Of a DNA stretch of 64,000 bases, positions 1-11,696 are shown in pieces; position 1 is the stretch's first letter; every line of letters begins with the position of its first letter. Under the pieces are notes generated by a model. The model did no database searches, was not told where the DNA came from, and saw only the letters and a list, made by a program, of their open reading frames with translations. Where the stretch lies: contig QJNS01000166.1 in NCBI GenBank assembly GCA_004154925.1, positions 62,001 through 126,000 of the forward strand, read 5' to 3'. Source of the stretch: Monosporascus cannonballus. Taxonomy: Eukaryota; Ascomycota; Sordariomycetes; Xylariales. Position numbers and translations under genes: made by a program.

Positions 1-256
1 AACGAAAGTAAACTTATGCTTAAGTTAGGAAAATCTAAAGGTTACCTTTTTTATCGTAAGGTTCCGGCTTTTTGGGCTTTATACGGGCGAAAAAAAGTTA
101 GGCAGGCGTAGCCTTAAGTTATCGAATTTCTTTTTCCAGCTCCCGAATTTAAGCCTAAAGCTATTAAATAAGGGTTTCCTAAATGCTGGTCGATATTTTA
201 ACAATATTAAATATTGCTTAAAATCTAACGGTACTATTAAACAAAAGCTTATAACG
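1..256 (-). mobile_element. gag-side end of a Gypsy-1 LTR retrotransposon, left part outside window
   Basis: Internal sequence that matches, with many C/T and G/A differences, the stretches just before the right-hand LTRs of the complete elements (about 10,858-11,108 and 23,575-23,826). Because gag-pol of this family runs leftwards on the minus strand, this is the start of the element's transcript side. The stretch is short and broken by stops. The element continues past the left edge of the window. Confidence 0.75.
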
Positions 257-648
257 TATAACGGCTAAGCGGTTTAACCAATTATTACACCTTAAGTCGA
301 CGGGTTTATATTAATAGGAGTATCGTAAGAATCTAAATAATAAATATAATAACGTATTACGTTTCGTAATATTAAGGATACCTTAAGTAATAAATTATTA
401 TAATGCAAACACTTAATATTAATAAATATTACAAATTAAAATTATCTAAATTATAGAATTAATAAATATCTTTATACTTAATTTTTTATCTTATTAAGCC
501 CGGCTTTAAAGGCTCCACGATCGATCCTGTCGAACCTGGCTCTAAAGGCTCTACGATCGATCCTGTCGAGCCATCACGTAACTCGACCCACATGGCTTAG
601 TCACCGTTGCGACCGTTCTCTGAGGCCGCAGCCCGTTAGATCATAACA
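257..648. repeat. Gypsy-1 LTR (392 bp), right end of the element at the window edge
   Basis: Starts TATAACGGCTAAGCGG, a G-to-A changed form of the family start TGTGACGGCTA, and ends at the family end CATAACA. It is followed by AATAA (649-653), the expected position of a 5-bp target duplication; the left partner is outside the window. The last 150 bases keep normal base composition while the first half is RIP-like. Confidence 0.85.
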
Positions 649-1195
649 AATAACGTATTTTTTATAATAGGTTCGAATTAAATAACCGTATTTTCGGTAA
701 ATTATCCGACTGCAAATTTAATTCGTATAGTAAGCATAATAAGTCGAATAGGAAAATACCTAGAGTACATTTAACATTAAGTTAAAAATAATTATAATTT
801 AATTAAAGTTCCTTCGAAAAGTTATGATTTATAAAATTTAAAAGCATTTTTTAGTTCTTTGATAAAATTTAGCTAAATAACTTAGCTTGTTTAAAGGATT
901 TTTCCAATTTCGAGAACCTTTTTTTTAAAGTTTTTTATAGGCGGCTTGAAAAAACGTTATAAGATCATTATTATTTTTCGTAAGCCTGAAAATACGTTCG
1001 TTTATAACGTCTAGGTGTCGAAAAACTTTTTCGTGAAAAAATCAAAGCTTTTTTTTTTTCCTTTTCGGATTCCATTTTAATATCCAGGTAATTAGGAACT
1101 TGATAAATAGGTTATTTGGGCTGCTTGTTAATAAATATAACGTTAATTAATATTGCTTAAAGTTTGACGGTATTATTAAATGAAAGGTTTTGACG
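649..1195 (-). mobile_element. Internal gag-side piece of a second Gypsy-1 copy, host of the preceding insertion
   Basis: This stretch aligns by eye with about 54,545-55,100 of the complete 48,603-55,494 element (shared order of motifs such as GTCGAATA-GGAAAATACC and the AAAATAATTATAATTTAATTAAA run). The element ending at 648 therefore sits inside an older copy of the same family. Coding potential is destroyed. Confidence 0.7.
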
Positions 1196-1613
1196 TATAA
1201 TAGCTAAAAGATTTAATTAATTATTAAACCTTAATCGTACGAGTTCATATTAATAAAAGTATCGTAAGAATCTAAGCAATAAATACAATAATCGTATTAC
1301 GTTTCGTAATTCCAAGGGTACCTTAAATAACGATATTATAATTATAAGTTAAAGTTATTTAAATTATGGAATTAATAAACGTATATATTCTATTTCGGCT
1401 TAAATATCTTGGACTGGCTTAAAGGTATTTAGTTAATTAAGTCCCTTTAAGCCCCTTTAATATTTTTCTGGCTTAATTGGCTTAACGTCCTTAAGCCAAT
1501 AATATCATTTGAGCCTATTAAGCCGGTTACGTGACTTCTTGGCGTAGGTCGTAGCTTGGTTCTCCCTAAGGGTCCGACCGTCCGAAAAGGGCCAATACCG
1601 TTAGGTCATAACA
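1196..1613. repeat. Gypsy-1 LTR (418 bp)
   Basis: Begins TATAATAGCTAAAAG, a degraded family start, and ends CATAACA. It follows directly on the internal piece 649-1195, so it is that copy's right-hand LTR. The final part (about 1,440-1,613) is close to normal composition, unlike the AT-converted first part. Confidence 0.85.
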
Positions 1614-4600
1614 TTATCGGTCGTAAAGTTAATTTTTTGTTTATCGTACGTTATTTCTTTAAAACGAATATACGGAAAAAAATGCCTTATTATTAACCGG
1701 TTAATATTAATATTTGATTTCCTTTAAAAATTATAATACGCATTTCGAAAATAATAACGGCTTAATTAATAAAAACATAAAATTTAGCGACCTCCAATTA
1801 CCCGCTAAGAGTATCCCCGTAATAAATTATAAACCGTTTTGTATATGATAAAACGTTAAAGTTATTCCCCGATTCGCTAACATTTTATCCTTATAGCCGC
1901 GGCCATTTAAGTCTGGGTTATATCCGCAATCACGGCCCTAATCATGAAGGCCCGGGCTTTCGGACTGAATTCCTTGTTAGGGTGACGGTCGGCGACGAAA
2001 ACGAAAACAGCCTTATCCAAATCCATATTGTGCTTATTAAGTTACTGGGTTTGGAAGACATAAAGGGTGTTAATATATGTCGGAATTGGGAGTGGAGATG
2101 TCCAAGCGCACGAATTCAATTAATCCATTAGTGTATATATTTCGCCCGTTAATTAATAATTAGCCTACCCAAGTTATGTTAATAAGATTTTACAAAACTC
2201 CGCATTAATAAGTGAAAAATATATATCAAATTACTAGAAAACAACTAGAATCTTATTTTGTCCTAGGATAGCCGAATTGAAAAAAATATAAAACGTCGAT
2301 TAGCAATTATTAATCAAAAAATAAAATATAAAAAACAAGAAAAAAAAACTTTTTAACACAAGTAATTAATTAAAAAAGGAAATCGGAATTCTATATTAAA
2401 AATAGTAAAAATGTATTACGTCGAAAGAAAAAGGATTAATTAATAAGAATATAAACATAATATGCTTACTATAGCGTTAAATTATTATTATTTTTTAGGA
2501 TAAAACGGGGACGTTATTTGACGTAAAAAAAGGCTTAAAATAAGACAGAGTATTACGCCTATAATCAGGCTCGGCTAATTAGAAAACCGGGATTTCGTAT
2601 GTATATTAAGGAGTTCTTTTTCGTCCTAGGTTCAACTCCTAGGTATTATCTATAACTATTATCATTTAACATATCTTCGGCCACTTTAGTTATCGTGGTT
2701 TAATAATATTAATATAATCAGATTAAATTTATTATTCCAATAATCCTTTTTCGTATCGTAATATAATTTGCTTATCTGCACTAATTAAGACCAATTTTTC
2801 TCTTTCCTAATTTATTACATAAAAATCGAAAATTATTATTAATATATTTATCGTATTAATATCATATTTATACTCAAACAATAGTAAATCGATTATAATA
2901 CGTTTTATAAACATATAAATGTATATATGTTTATAAAATATTTAATATATTAAATTCTAACATTAATATGAATTTACGTTCATTAAGTTTGTTAAGGTTA
3001 ACAAATAATATATGCCTTTTTTAAAAGTTTTTTAGCTTTTATGTATCAAGTTCTATTATTTTAATAAGTTTATTTAAAATCTTAAAAAGTAATAAAATAG
3101 AGCAAGGTATTAGATTTGTAACCGGACTTGACTAATCAGTAAGTTCGAGTCTCTGATATATATTAAAAAGTTTTTTTCATTATATGTTCAAGTTTAGAAA
3201 ATTACTATTTTTTATACATATAGATATATTCCTAGTGTTAAGGTTCAATATTGAATATCCAGTTGCTTAACTAAAATCAGGCTCTGTTTTTGCAGTTATA
3301 GCTGCGTCTGCAGTGTAGCTACAACTAAAGCTTAAAAATAAGGTAGCTTAGGTATTCAGATAATTTAATTAGAAAAACACCTATAAAAATAATAAATTTG
3401 TAAAAATAAAAATTATTAGTAAATTGGAATATTTTAGCCTCAAGTTGTACTATTTGATATAGTTAATTTTATTCTATATTTTTAATAATTTAAATATATA
3501 AAAGCAATAAACAAAGTGTTAAATAATAAAAATGATTATATGTATTTATAGCTTGAAAAAGATTTTTAAAAGTGTATTCAATTGTTAAATTAAATTTATT
3601 TAATTCCGAATCTAAAAAAGATGTAAGCTATAAATTAATATTTATTATTTGTATAAAACGGTTTTATATTTACAATGTAAAAGGTATAGCCTATACAGGG
3701 AAAAGCTTTATCAAACGGGTTTATACTATATTAAATTACTTTTTAAAAAACCTTAAAAGACCTTATACGCAATAAGTACGTTACTATAAATATATAACCG
3801 TTTCGAATATAGTTAATTTAAATCCTGATATTTCTAAAACGTAATAACGATAATTTCACTTGCTTTAATAATTACTTGACAAATTTTTCTAATATAGAAT
3901 ATATTAAATACAACTAGGTATATTATAATACTACTTATAGTTATGGCCGTGTATTTTCTAAATTTAGAGTGTATTATATTAATTTTAATGTTTATTTTAA
4001 AAACTTTGAAGAATATTACTATAGAAGTTAACGTATATTTTTTCCAATTATATGTATTATATTTATTGAACTTTAGCTATTTATATTCGATTAACTATAA
4101 CCTTATATATTTAATCAAGTATTGTAGCAAGAGATATTTATAAAAGCTAAGAATAAAAGTTATAACAAACGTATTAAAATGTTTTAAAAATAACGATGAA
4201 AAATATGTAAAAATAACTAGGTATATATATAGAAGTTACATTTTAATAGCTCAGTAGTTGCAAGCCTAGGTGTTGTACTTTAGCGCAGTAGACTTAGATA
4301 ATCTATAGCGTACACAATGTAGCTAATTAAAATTTAGCTTAAAATAATGTATTTTAAACTGTTAATTTAATATACGAATTATTTAGGAGCTTCGACATTT
4401 ATATTTATATAAGCAATAATTAAAGTTATTAAAAACGTTTAAATTAATGAAATTTATCATTTATATAAAATATTTATTTAACATTATATTCCTATATATT
4501 TTATATAATTTCCTATTTAATTTGTTTATAAGTATGATTTGTTCGAAAATACTTTCTGCTTAAATTATGCTATTAATATATATATATATATATAAAATAG

Positions 4601-4707
4601 AAATAAGTTATTGTATAGCTAGACATTTTAATTATGTATTATCTAATATATATAGAAATTATTGAATTAGTATTACGTTAATATTTTTATTAAACTTTTA
4701 AAGTTTA
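1614..4707. other. AT-rich, unassigned, gene-free stretch
   Basis: About 3 kb of very AT-rich sequence with stops in all frames. The only patch of normal composition is about 1,880-2,110, described separately. I see no LTR of either family and no readable domain. Two short stretches (3,085-3,165 and 4,240-4,320) have words resembling RNA polymerase III boxes but do not fold as tRNAs. The short open frames here (for example 3,572-3,775 and 3,943-4,143) are low-complexity AT translations and are not called as genes. Confidence 0.6.
1907..2026 (-). pseudogene. 39-codon open remnant in a normal-composition patch, possible transposase N-terminus
   Basis: From an ATG at 2,026 the minus strand stays open for 39 codons (start MDLDKAVFVFVADRHP, then KEFSPKARAFMIRAVIADI) and then hits TAA. 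After the stop the frame reads MAAAI before decaying into AT-rich sequence. The basic, helix-like stretch with 'SPKAR' followed by a possible second helix resembles the helix-turn-helix start of fungal Tc1/mariner transposases, but this is a guess from general shape. Base composition is normal here and collapses immediately downstream, so it may be the surviving edge of a RIP-mutated repeat. Confidence 0.3.
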
Positions 4708-4729
4708 TGTGAGAATACAGCCCCTATAA
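4708..4729 (+). repeat. Left 22 bp of a Gypsy-2 LTR, split by insertion
   Basis: Starts TGTGAGAATACAGCCCC and stops at TATAA, where the Gypsy-1 element 4,730-11,524 is inserted. It resumes at 11,530. Together the two pieces give exactly 189 bp, the same length as the intact copy at 36,731-36,919. Confidence 0.9.
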
Positions 4730-5145
4730 TATGACGAGCTAAGGGTTTAACCAACTATTAAATCTTAGTCGTACGAGTTTATGTTGGCAGGAGTATCGTG
4801 GGAATTTAAGCAATAGATATAGTAATCGTATTACGTTTCGTAATTCTAAAAATGCCTTAGATAACGATGTTATATTGCAAGCTAAAGTTATCTAAATTAT
4901 GGAAATAATAAACGTATATATCTTTATTTTGGCTTAAGATACTTATTATGGCTTAACGCTATTTTTTCGGTTAAGTTTTCTTAAGCCTTTTTCAGCTTGT
5001 TTTGGTGTGTAACCGGTTTAAGCCCTTTTAATTAACCAGGGCTTTTGAGCCTTTTGAGCCAGTTACGTAACCTTTTAGCTAGGTCGGGGTTTGGCTTTTC
5101 AGGATCTCGACCGTTTCTAGGAGCCAAGACCGTTAGGTTATAATA
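4730..5145. repeat. Gypsy-1 LTR, left copy (416 bp)
   Basis: Starts TATGACGAGCTAAGGG and ends TTATAATA, corresponding to TAACA in unmutated copies. The first 110 bases keep G and C (for example TTGGCAGGAGTATCGTGGGA) where the partner LTR reads the RIP-converted equivalent. Confidence 0.9.
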
Positions 5146-5165
5146 CGATTTCCTTTATTCCAGAA

Positions 5166-5835
5166 TTTTTATCCTTAAAGCTTAAATTATTCGTTTGTTG
5201 CGTTTTAGTAAATAACCTTCTTTTTTTATATTTATTATATCGGGTTGTATTGAAAAGTTCAAGTTTTGTAAACGCATTAGCGTTTTCGTTCTTTTACATC
5301 GAATTAACCGTTTTGGTTTTATTATGTTTTCGAATATTTTTTGTTCCTGTTGCAAATCCGAGAACAAAATTTGTAACGCTTATCGCAACTTAGGGAAATG
5401 TATTTTTTGTGTTGCTTATAAAAGTTTTTGCGATTTTTTTGGTTTTTCCGAATTTAAATACTGGAAATTGGTTGCTAAGGAGGACCGCCTGGAGTTAAAG
5501 AAACGTATTGCCGAAAAAGAACTTTTAAAGGTTTAAGAATACCTTAATAAATTATTTGGTTATTTAAGTTGTTTGCGAAAATAAAAGAAATTTTTTCGTT
5601 AACGTGGGATTAAAATGCTTTGCCGCGGTATTTAAGATACGGAAGGGATAAAAGAATTTAAACGTTTTGAAAAAGAATAAGAATAGTTAGAGGCCGCCGT
5701 TATGGCTGTTACGTTAATGCATATCGCGGCCGATTGGCCCGATATTTTTGTTATTAATTAGTCGATTGTTAATTGGGACGCGCCTGTTATTATTAGTAAA
5801 AATTCTTTAATAGGCGCTAGGCGTTAATCAGATTT
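5166..5835 (+). pseudogene. Remnant of the Gypsy-1 extra ORF, Cys-rich, antisense to pol
   Basis: The best-preserved part is 5,324-5,536 (70 codons from an internal ATG). It has Cys pairs in the order C-S-C-C, then C, then GKCIFC and a final C, followed by a charged helix (AKEDRLELKKRIAEKELLKV). Reading on across stops, the frame shows a basic helix with RGI-K-ML-RGI, then LEAAVMAVTLMHIAADWPDI and a tail ending near NSLIGARR at about 5,825. The same order occurs at 17,880-18,500, 49,010-49,640, 58,158-58,720 and, reversed, 46,590-47,230. It looks like a zinc-binding plus coiled-coil protein; its function is unknown to me. Confidence 0.6.
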
Positions 5836-5969
5836 TTAATAAGTTTTTAAGAGTTTTCGAAATCCGGATGTTTTTTTATTTAATTAGGTATTAGGTACGT
5901 CCGTTTTGTTTTCGTATATTAAATATTTTTTCTATTTTGTATGTTTAATCGTTTTTTATTTTTAGGTTA

Positions 5970-8900
5970 TTTTGTGTCGTATATACCTTAATTATATTTG
6001 TTATTAATTTAAATAAAACAACGTAAAAAATTAAATAAAATTTAATTTTTAGTAAAAAGTCTAATTAGTAATTATTTTTTAAAAGTTTTTTAGCCATTTT
6101 ATACAGACCGATAAATTTAAAATCGAATTGTTTTTCAGTTTTTTTATTTAAATATTTTCTATAACGAAGAAAATTATTTTCCTTTTTTCGAAAGTTAATT
6201 TCTTTAACCTTTTTTGGTTATAATATTTATTTATTTAATTACGTACGCATATTATTTTAATTTTTATTTCTCAATATAATTAATATAATTATTTTAATAT
6301 TAAAATTGATTTAATATTAATTAGATTATTATCGCGTATATTTTTATATATTTTTGAAATAATATCGAAATTTGCGTTCGTTAATACTATTGTGATATTT
6401 TTACAATAATTAATGTTATAAGTTAATTATACGATTAATACATTTTTAACTTAATTATTTTGTTTATAATTAATATAATATCGTAAATAGGATTTTAAGG
6501 TTTAATTTATTTGTTTTATTTATTTATTTAAAATTTAAATATATTAAATAATTTATAATTTAAACTAATTTATATTATTAAGCTTTGCTACAGGTTTAAT
6601 GCAAATATTGATCCTTTATTTAAGATAATATTTATTAATAATCCATATATATTAAAAATAGTTTTTCAAAAATTATATGTTATTAATTTGGCGTTTATAT
6701 TTTTGTAATATGGTGAAGAAATAAGAGAATTTCCTAAATCCATTAATTATTACGAAAATATTATCGTAATATATTTCCGTAATTTGATTTTTTAATATAA
6801 GAAGTTGAATAAGAAAATCAAATGTAATTAAATATTATAATTGTTGTATAATTAATAATAGTTATAGTTTTCCGTATGGCTTATGTCGTCGAGTTTTTAC
6901 TTTGACGCAAATATGGCATTATCGTATAATCTTTTGTATCGTTAATTTAATTTTAAAAAAAGAATATATACGTTAAAGCCGTTTTAGGGTTTTATAGATT
7001 TTTAGATATCTATATAATTGATATTCGTATATCTTTTGTATTAAAATTTTTTAATATTTTTTTAGAATTTATATTTTGTTCGTTTTTTGGTTTTTTCAGA
7101 GATTATTGTTATATTGCTAAGCTTTTAGTACATATCGAAAGGTACTACCCGAATTATCGTAATTTATCGTCAGCGTAAATATTTTTCTATGGTAATATCG
7201 ATAATTAAATGGTTAATTTTAATTAATTTTTCTTTAAGGTTTAATCGTTTGCGTAATGTATTTATTTTGTTATTTTTTTAATTCTTCTTATAAATAATAG
7301 TGAAATTAAAATTTGCTAATTTTTCCACATATTTTAATTATTATTTTATAAGTTTTATGGTTATAGTAAATGGGGTAAATATTTGATAATTCATATAAAT
7401 TTTAATCTGGTATAAGTTTCCTTTTAAAAAATATTTAAATTTTCGAAATGTTATAATAATAACCATAATTTCTTTATTTACAATATCGTAATTAAATTCG
7501 GGTTTTTTTATTTTGTATAGAAAATATAATAAAGTATAATTTGCTTTAATTATTTCGTTATCTGATTTTTACGTTTAATATGTAATTCAAAATATCAGTT
7601 TTTAATTTAACAGGACGGTTTAAATCGTACATAATTAATATTAATTAGTTAATAATTGGATTTTTAATATCTCGAAATATTTGTTCCGTATTTAATATTT
7701 ATTAAAAATTTCTTTTCGTAAGGTTCGTTAAGGGTATAATTATTTTACTAAAATTTCGAATAAACCTTTTTTAATAATTAACCAATTTAGGGAATACCTA
7801 TTTTTTTTAATTATCGTTAATATTTATTATTTTATAATTATAATATTTTTCTTAATATTTATCCTAATATACTTTAAGATAATACTATATTTTAAATATT
7901 TTATTTCCTACTTATAGAATTAATTTTCTTTACGTTAATAAATAACCTTACGTTTTATAAAACTTAAAAATTCTTATAAACGTATCCTATATATATTTTT
8001 TGGATTTTTCGAAAATGGAAATATCGTCGCAACAATATACGAAGAAAATATCGAAGTATTTTCGTAATACATAATTTATTTTCCGCTAGAAAGTTATTAA
8101 TATGTCCGTAAATTTTATTAGCATAACCAAATATTTAAATAATTTGTATTTCGTTTTAAAAAGTATTTTTTATTTATATGTTTTTCTTAATTTTAATAAA
8201 ATTACATTTATTTTTAAAATCGAATATTATAAATTATTTGGTTTCGTAAAGTTGGTTGTTTATTTCCGTAATGAAAGGTAATAAAATTTAATCTTTAATA
8301 ATAATATCGTTTAATTATCGATAATTAATCATAAATTATAACTTTTTATTTTTTTAGTACGAAAAATATCGAATATTTTATTAATAATTTTAAAAATTAA
8401 ATCCATCCTTTTTATAACCAATGTTTTAGGTATTTTTTTAAAAACGCGTAATTTATTTCCGTTAAAGTTATAAATAAGGTAAAACTTTGTCGAAAATTCT
8501 TTTTAAAAATTATTTCATAATTTTATTAGTTATATTTTTATAATTTCGTATCAAGTTCTTTTTTAAAGAATTACTTATATTTATAATATTATAATAACAT
8601 ATTAATTAGATTTTCTAATATTTGGGCTATTATTTTTATTATTCCAAATCGTTATTTAATTATTTTAATTTTTTAATAATAATAATAATAATACGTCGTA
8701 CTTTTCTTTAATGCCCGTTTTTTTATGTTTTCTCCTTTTAAGTAATAAGATTTCTGTTATATTTTTATATTTATATTTCTCGTTATTATTAATCGAATAT
8801 TAAGATCTTCATTTCTTTTTTTGCTTTATGAATAAGAAATAAAACGTATTTTATTTAGCCAATTTTTCCGTTAATTAAAACTCCGTACTGGCGTATTTAT

Positions 8901-10700
8901 AATAATGTTATGATCATATCGTAATTCCCAAATAAAACGATGTCGAAATTAATTATTTGGTATTATTTTTTAATAAAAATTTCGAAATAATTAATTTTGC
9001 GTATGATTTTTTTGTTATCGTAAACAAATTCCTAATTTTCGACATTTATTGCCGTATAGGGTTTTAACTTATATTTTAATAATAATTTAAATTTATTAAC
9101 CATATTTAGGATAATATAATTTCCGCTTACCATTCCGTAATCCATTATTGCAATATATTAATACGTTTTAATTCGTATATTTAAGATAATAAGGTTATTA
9201 ACATTTATTATTATTACGTTTAAAATCTTTTTTAGGAATCCTTTTTATTTTTCTTAAGTTTCGTTATCTTGCGGCTTTTTATAAGTAATTATTTTCTTTT
9301 TATTCTTATTCGAATTTATCGAACCTTATTTATATTTTTTCGTTTAACGCGTTAAGTTATTATATTTGTTATTAATACTGGCGTATTATTTTTTTGGAAT
9401 TATATTAATTACTTTTATTTTTTTATAATTCCTTTCTTTATCGAATAAATTATTTTTTTATGTTCGTAATTATATCCCATTATACGTTATTTTAATTATC
9501 GTTTTAAAAACTTCCTATAAATTAACGTATTTTTTAATAACTTTTTTTGTAAGGATTTATAATAAATACTAATTTAAAAAAAGGTCTATAATAACTTTCT
9601 AATAATACTTTTTACTATATGCTGGATTAACCTTTTTTCCGTTTAATAATTATGTAATTTATAATAATAAAAAGGGCTTTTTTGCAAACATTATTTTCTT
9701 TCGGGCCAGTTTATTATTTTAGCTAATTGCTAAATATTTCCTGGGGTTATGGTCCGAAAATGTCGATATTATTATTTATTATTTTTATTATTTCCGGTAC
9801 GATTTAAAGCGTCGAATATTTTGTAATACATACGGGTAATTCGTCCGTAAGTATATTATTTTTATTTTTCTTAATCGGGATATTTTCGTCGTCGATAATA
9901 TATACCCTATATTTTGTATTATCGATTAAGGATTCCAGGATAAACTTTTTTTATCTAACCCTGATATTTACGTTATTATCTTTATAATACTTTTTATTAT
10001 ATTCATAATATTTATTAAATTAGCTTTTTGGCTTTTTGCAATTTTCGTCAAATTTCTTATTATAATTATCTTTATTAAACCTTTTGCCATAAATCTAATC
10101 CGTATTTGGCTTAGATTATGGTAATAACTTTATTATTATTTCCTAAATTATTTTTAACTTATTTTTCCAATATAAGTATTTAATTATTTTATCGTTATTT
10201 CTTAAGTCTTTTGTATTTATAAACTTTATATCCTATTTGGCCGTAATTAAAGCATTTAATCTGGCTTTAGTTTTATTTATAAATAACGCCGAATTCCATA
10301 GGTCCTAATGCCGTCCTATAAGAAATAAAAGGCGTATTTCGTTTTTTTCTTTAATTAAATTTATTATATCCCGATCGTAAAATATATTATTTTTTTGGTT
10401 ATTTTTCAAACTGTTAATTCTTAATCTAAATTACTTTTATAATATATCGATTTAAAATAATTAATTGTTTAATCCGAATAATCTTATTTTTTATATTATT
10501 TTTAACCCTTTATAAAATATATTAATAAAAATATTAATTTCGTAATTTTTTATCCGGCCTTAACCGTAAAACCTTTAAAGGTTCTAACGTATTTGGACTT
10601 AAATCCTTTTTATCGGAATTATAACAGTTATTAAGCCGGAAATTATTTTTATCCGGATTGCCGAAATTATTACGTATTTTATTTTCGAAATTAATACAAA
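5970..10700 (-). pseudogene. Decayed Gypsy-1 gag-pol (minus strand)
   Basis: By alignment to the better copies, the order on the minus strand is gag with a zinc knuckle near 10,207-10,252 (reads C-F-N-Y-G-Q-I-G-Y; the later Cys and the His have become Tyr, as RIP would do), then protease, reverse transcriptase with its catalytic region near 8,020-8,060, RNase H, and integrase, whose C-terminus ends near 5,970-6,200. Stops occur every few codons, so no frame is usable. Confidence 0.75.
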
Positions 10701-11108
10701 ATAAAAAAAATTATTAATAAAAACTTTTTTATCTGATTTTCTTATTTTTAGGAAATTTGTTACAATAAGTTTAAATTAATTAACCGTATTTTCTATTAGG
10801 TATATTTTTACTATTAAACCCTTATCTGCCGAATCGTTAAAATCTAGAAAACGAAAATAAATTCGTATTTAAATTAAAAAGGTTTAAGAGTTACTTTTCC
10901 TATCGTAAGGCTCCGGTTTCCTGGGCTTTATGCGGGCGAAAAAGGCTTAGGCAGGTAACGTAACCCTAATTTGTCGGATTTTTTTTTCCAATTTCCGCAT
11001 TCGAACTTAAAGCTGCTAAATAAGGGTTTCCTAAGCGCTGGTCGATAATTTCACAATATTAAATATTATTTAAAGTTTAACAGTATTATTGAACAAAAGC
11101 TTGCAACG

Positions 11109-11524
11109 TATAACGAATTAAGGGCATAACTAATTATTAAACCTTAATCGTACGGATTTATATTAACAAAAATATCGTAGAAATTTAAGCAATAAATATA
11201 ATAATCGTATTATATTTCGTAATTCCAAAAAAATTTTAAGTAATGATATTGTATTATAAGTTGAAATTATTTAAATTATAAAAATAATAAATTTATATAT
11301 CCTTATTCTGGCTCAAGGTGTTTATCATAGCTTAACGACACTTTTTCGATTAAGCCTCCTTAAGCCCCTTTAAGCCTGCTCTGGTGCTTAACCGGCTTAA
11401 GCCCTTTTCACCAACCAGGGCCTTTGAGCCTTTTGAGCCAGTCACGTAACCTCTTGGCTAGGTCGGGGTCTGGCTTTTCAGGATCCCGACCGTTTCCAGG
11501 AGCCAAGACCGTTAGGTCATAACA
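11109..11524. repeat. Gypsy-1 LTR, right copy (416 bp)
   Basis: Starts TATAACGAATTAAGGG and ends GTCATAACA. Here the pattern is reversed relative to the left LTR: the first half is AT-converted and the last 180 bases are nearly unmutated (CTTTGAGCCAGTCACGTAAC and following). Confidence 0.9.
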
Positions 11525-11529
11525 TATAA

Positions 11530-11696
11530 GAACGAGGCTGGTAGCCGACCAGCCACCGATCAACCACCGATCTACTTATTAGTATAAATCCACCATCTGG
11601 CAGCTAATAGGAAACGCCAGATGAAAGTAATCTAATACATTTACTTCTTGGAATCTGCTCTACGACTGGTCGGAGATCACCTTACCCCAGCTTACA
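11530..11696 (+). repeat. Right 167 bp of the Gypsy-2 LTR split at 4,729
   Basis: Matches 36,753-36,919 along its length with mostly C/T and G/A differences. It contains TTATTAGTATAAATCC, a TATA-like element, and ends CAGCTTACA. This copy is close to normal base composition while the copy at 36,731 is AT-converted. The flanks GTTTA (4,703-4,707) and GCTAT (11,697-11,701) do not match, so this may be the 5' LTR of a longer element rather than a solo LTR. Confidence 0.88.

Larger units (their letters stand above)
4730..11524 (-). mobile_element. Complete, RIP-inactivated Gypsy-1 LTR retrotransposon (6.8 kb)
   Basis: Flanked by a perfect 5-bp target duplication TATAA (4,725-4,729 and 11,525-11,529). 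LTRs 4,730-5,145 and 11,109-11,524 are both 416 bp. Gag-pol is on the minus strand, so the right LTR is functionally the 5' LTR. An extra frame lies on the plus strand between the integrase end and the left LTR. The element landed inside a Gypsy-2 LTR. All frames carry many stops and the sequence is strongly TpA-enriched, so it is dead. The outermost 100-180 bases at each end are markedly less mutated than the inside. Confidence 0.93.

Noticed and set aside
3085..3165. Possible tRNA or tRNA-derived SINE with GTTCGAGTCT B-box-like word
   Set aside because: ATCAG/CTGAT can pair around it, but the arm has a 13-base loop and no acceptor, D or anticodon stem fits. It may be chance or a long-decayed copy.
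4240..4320. TAGCTCAGTAGTTG and TTAGCGCAGTAGACT, A-box-like words
   Set aside because: No B box at the right distance and no cloverleaf could be drawn.
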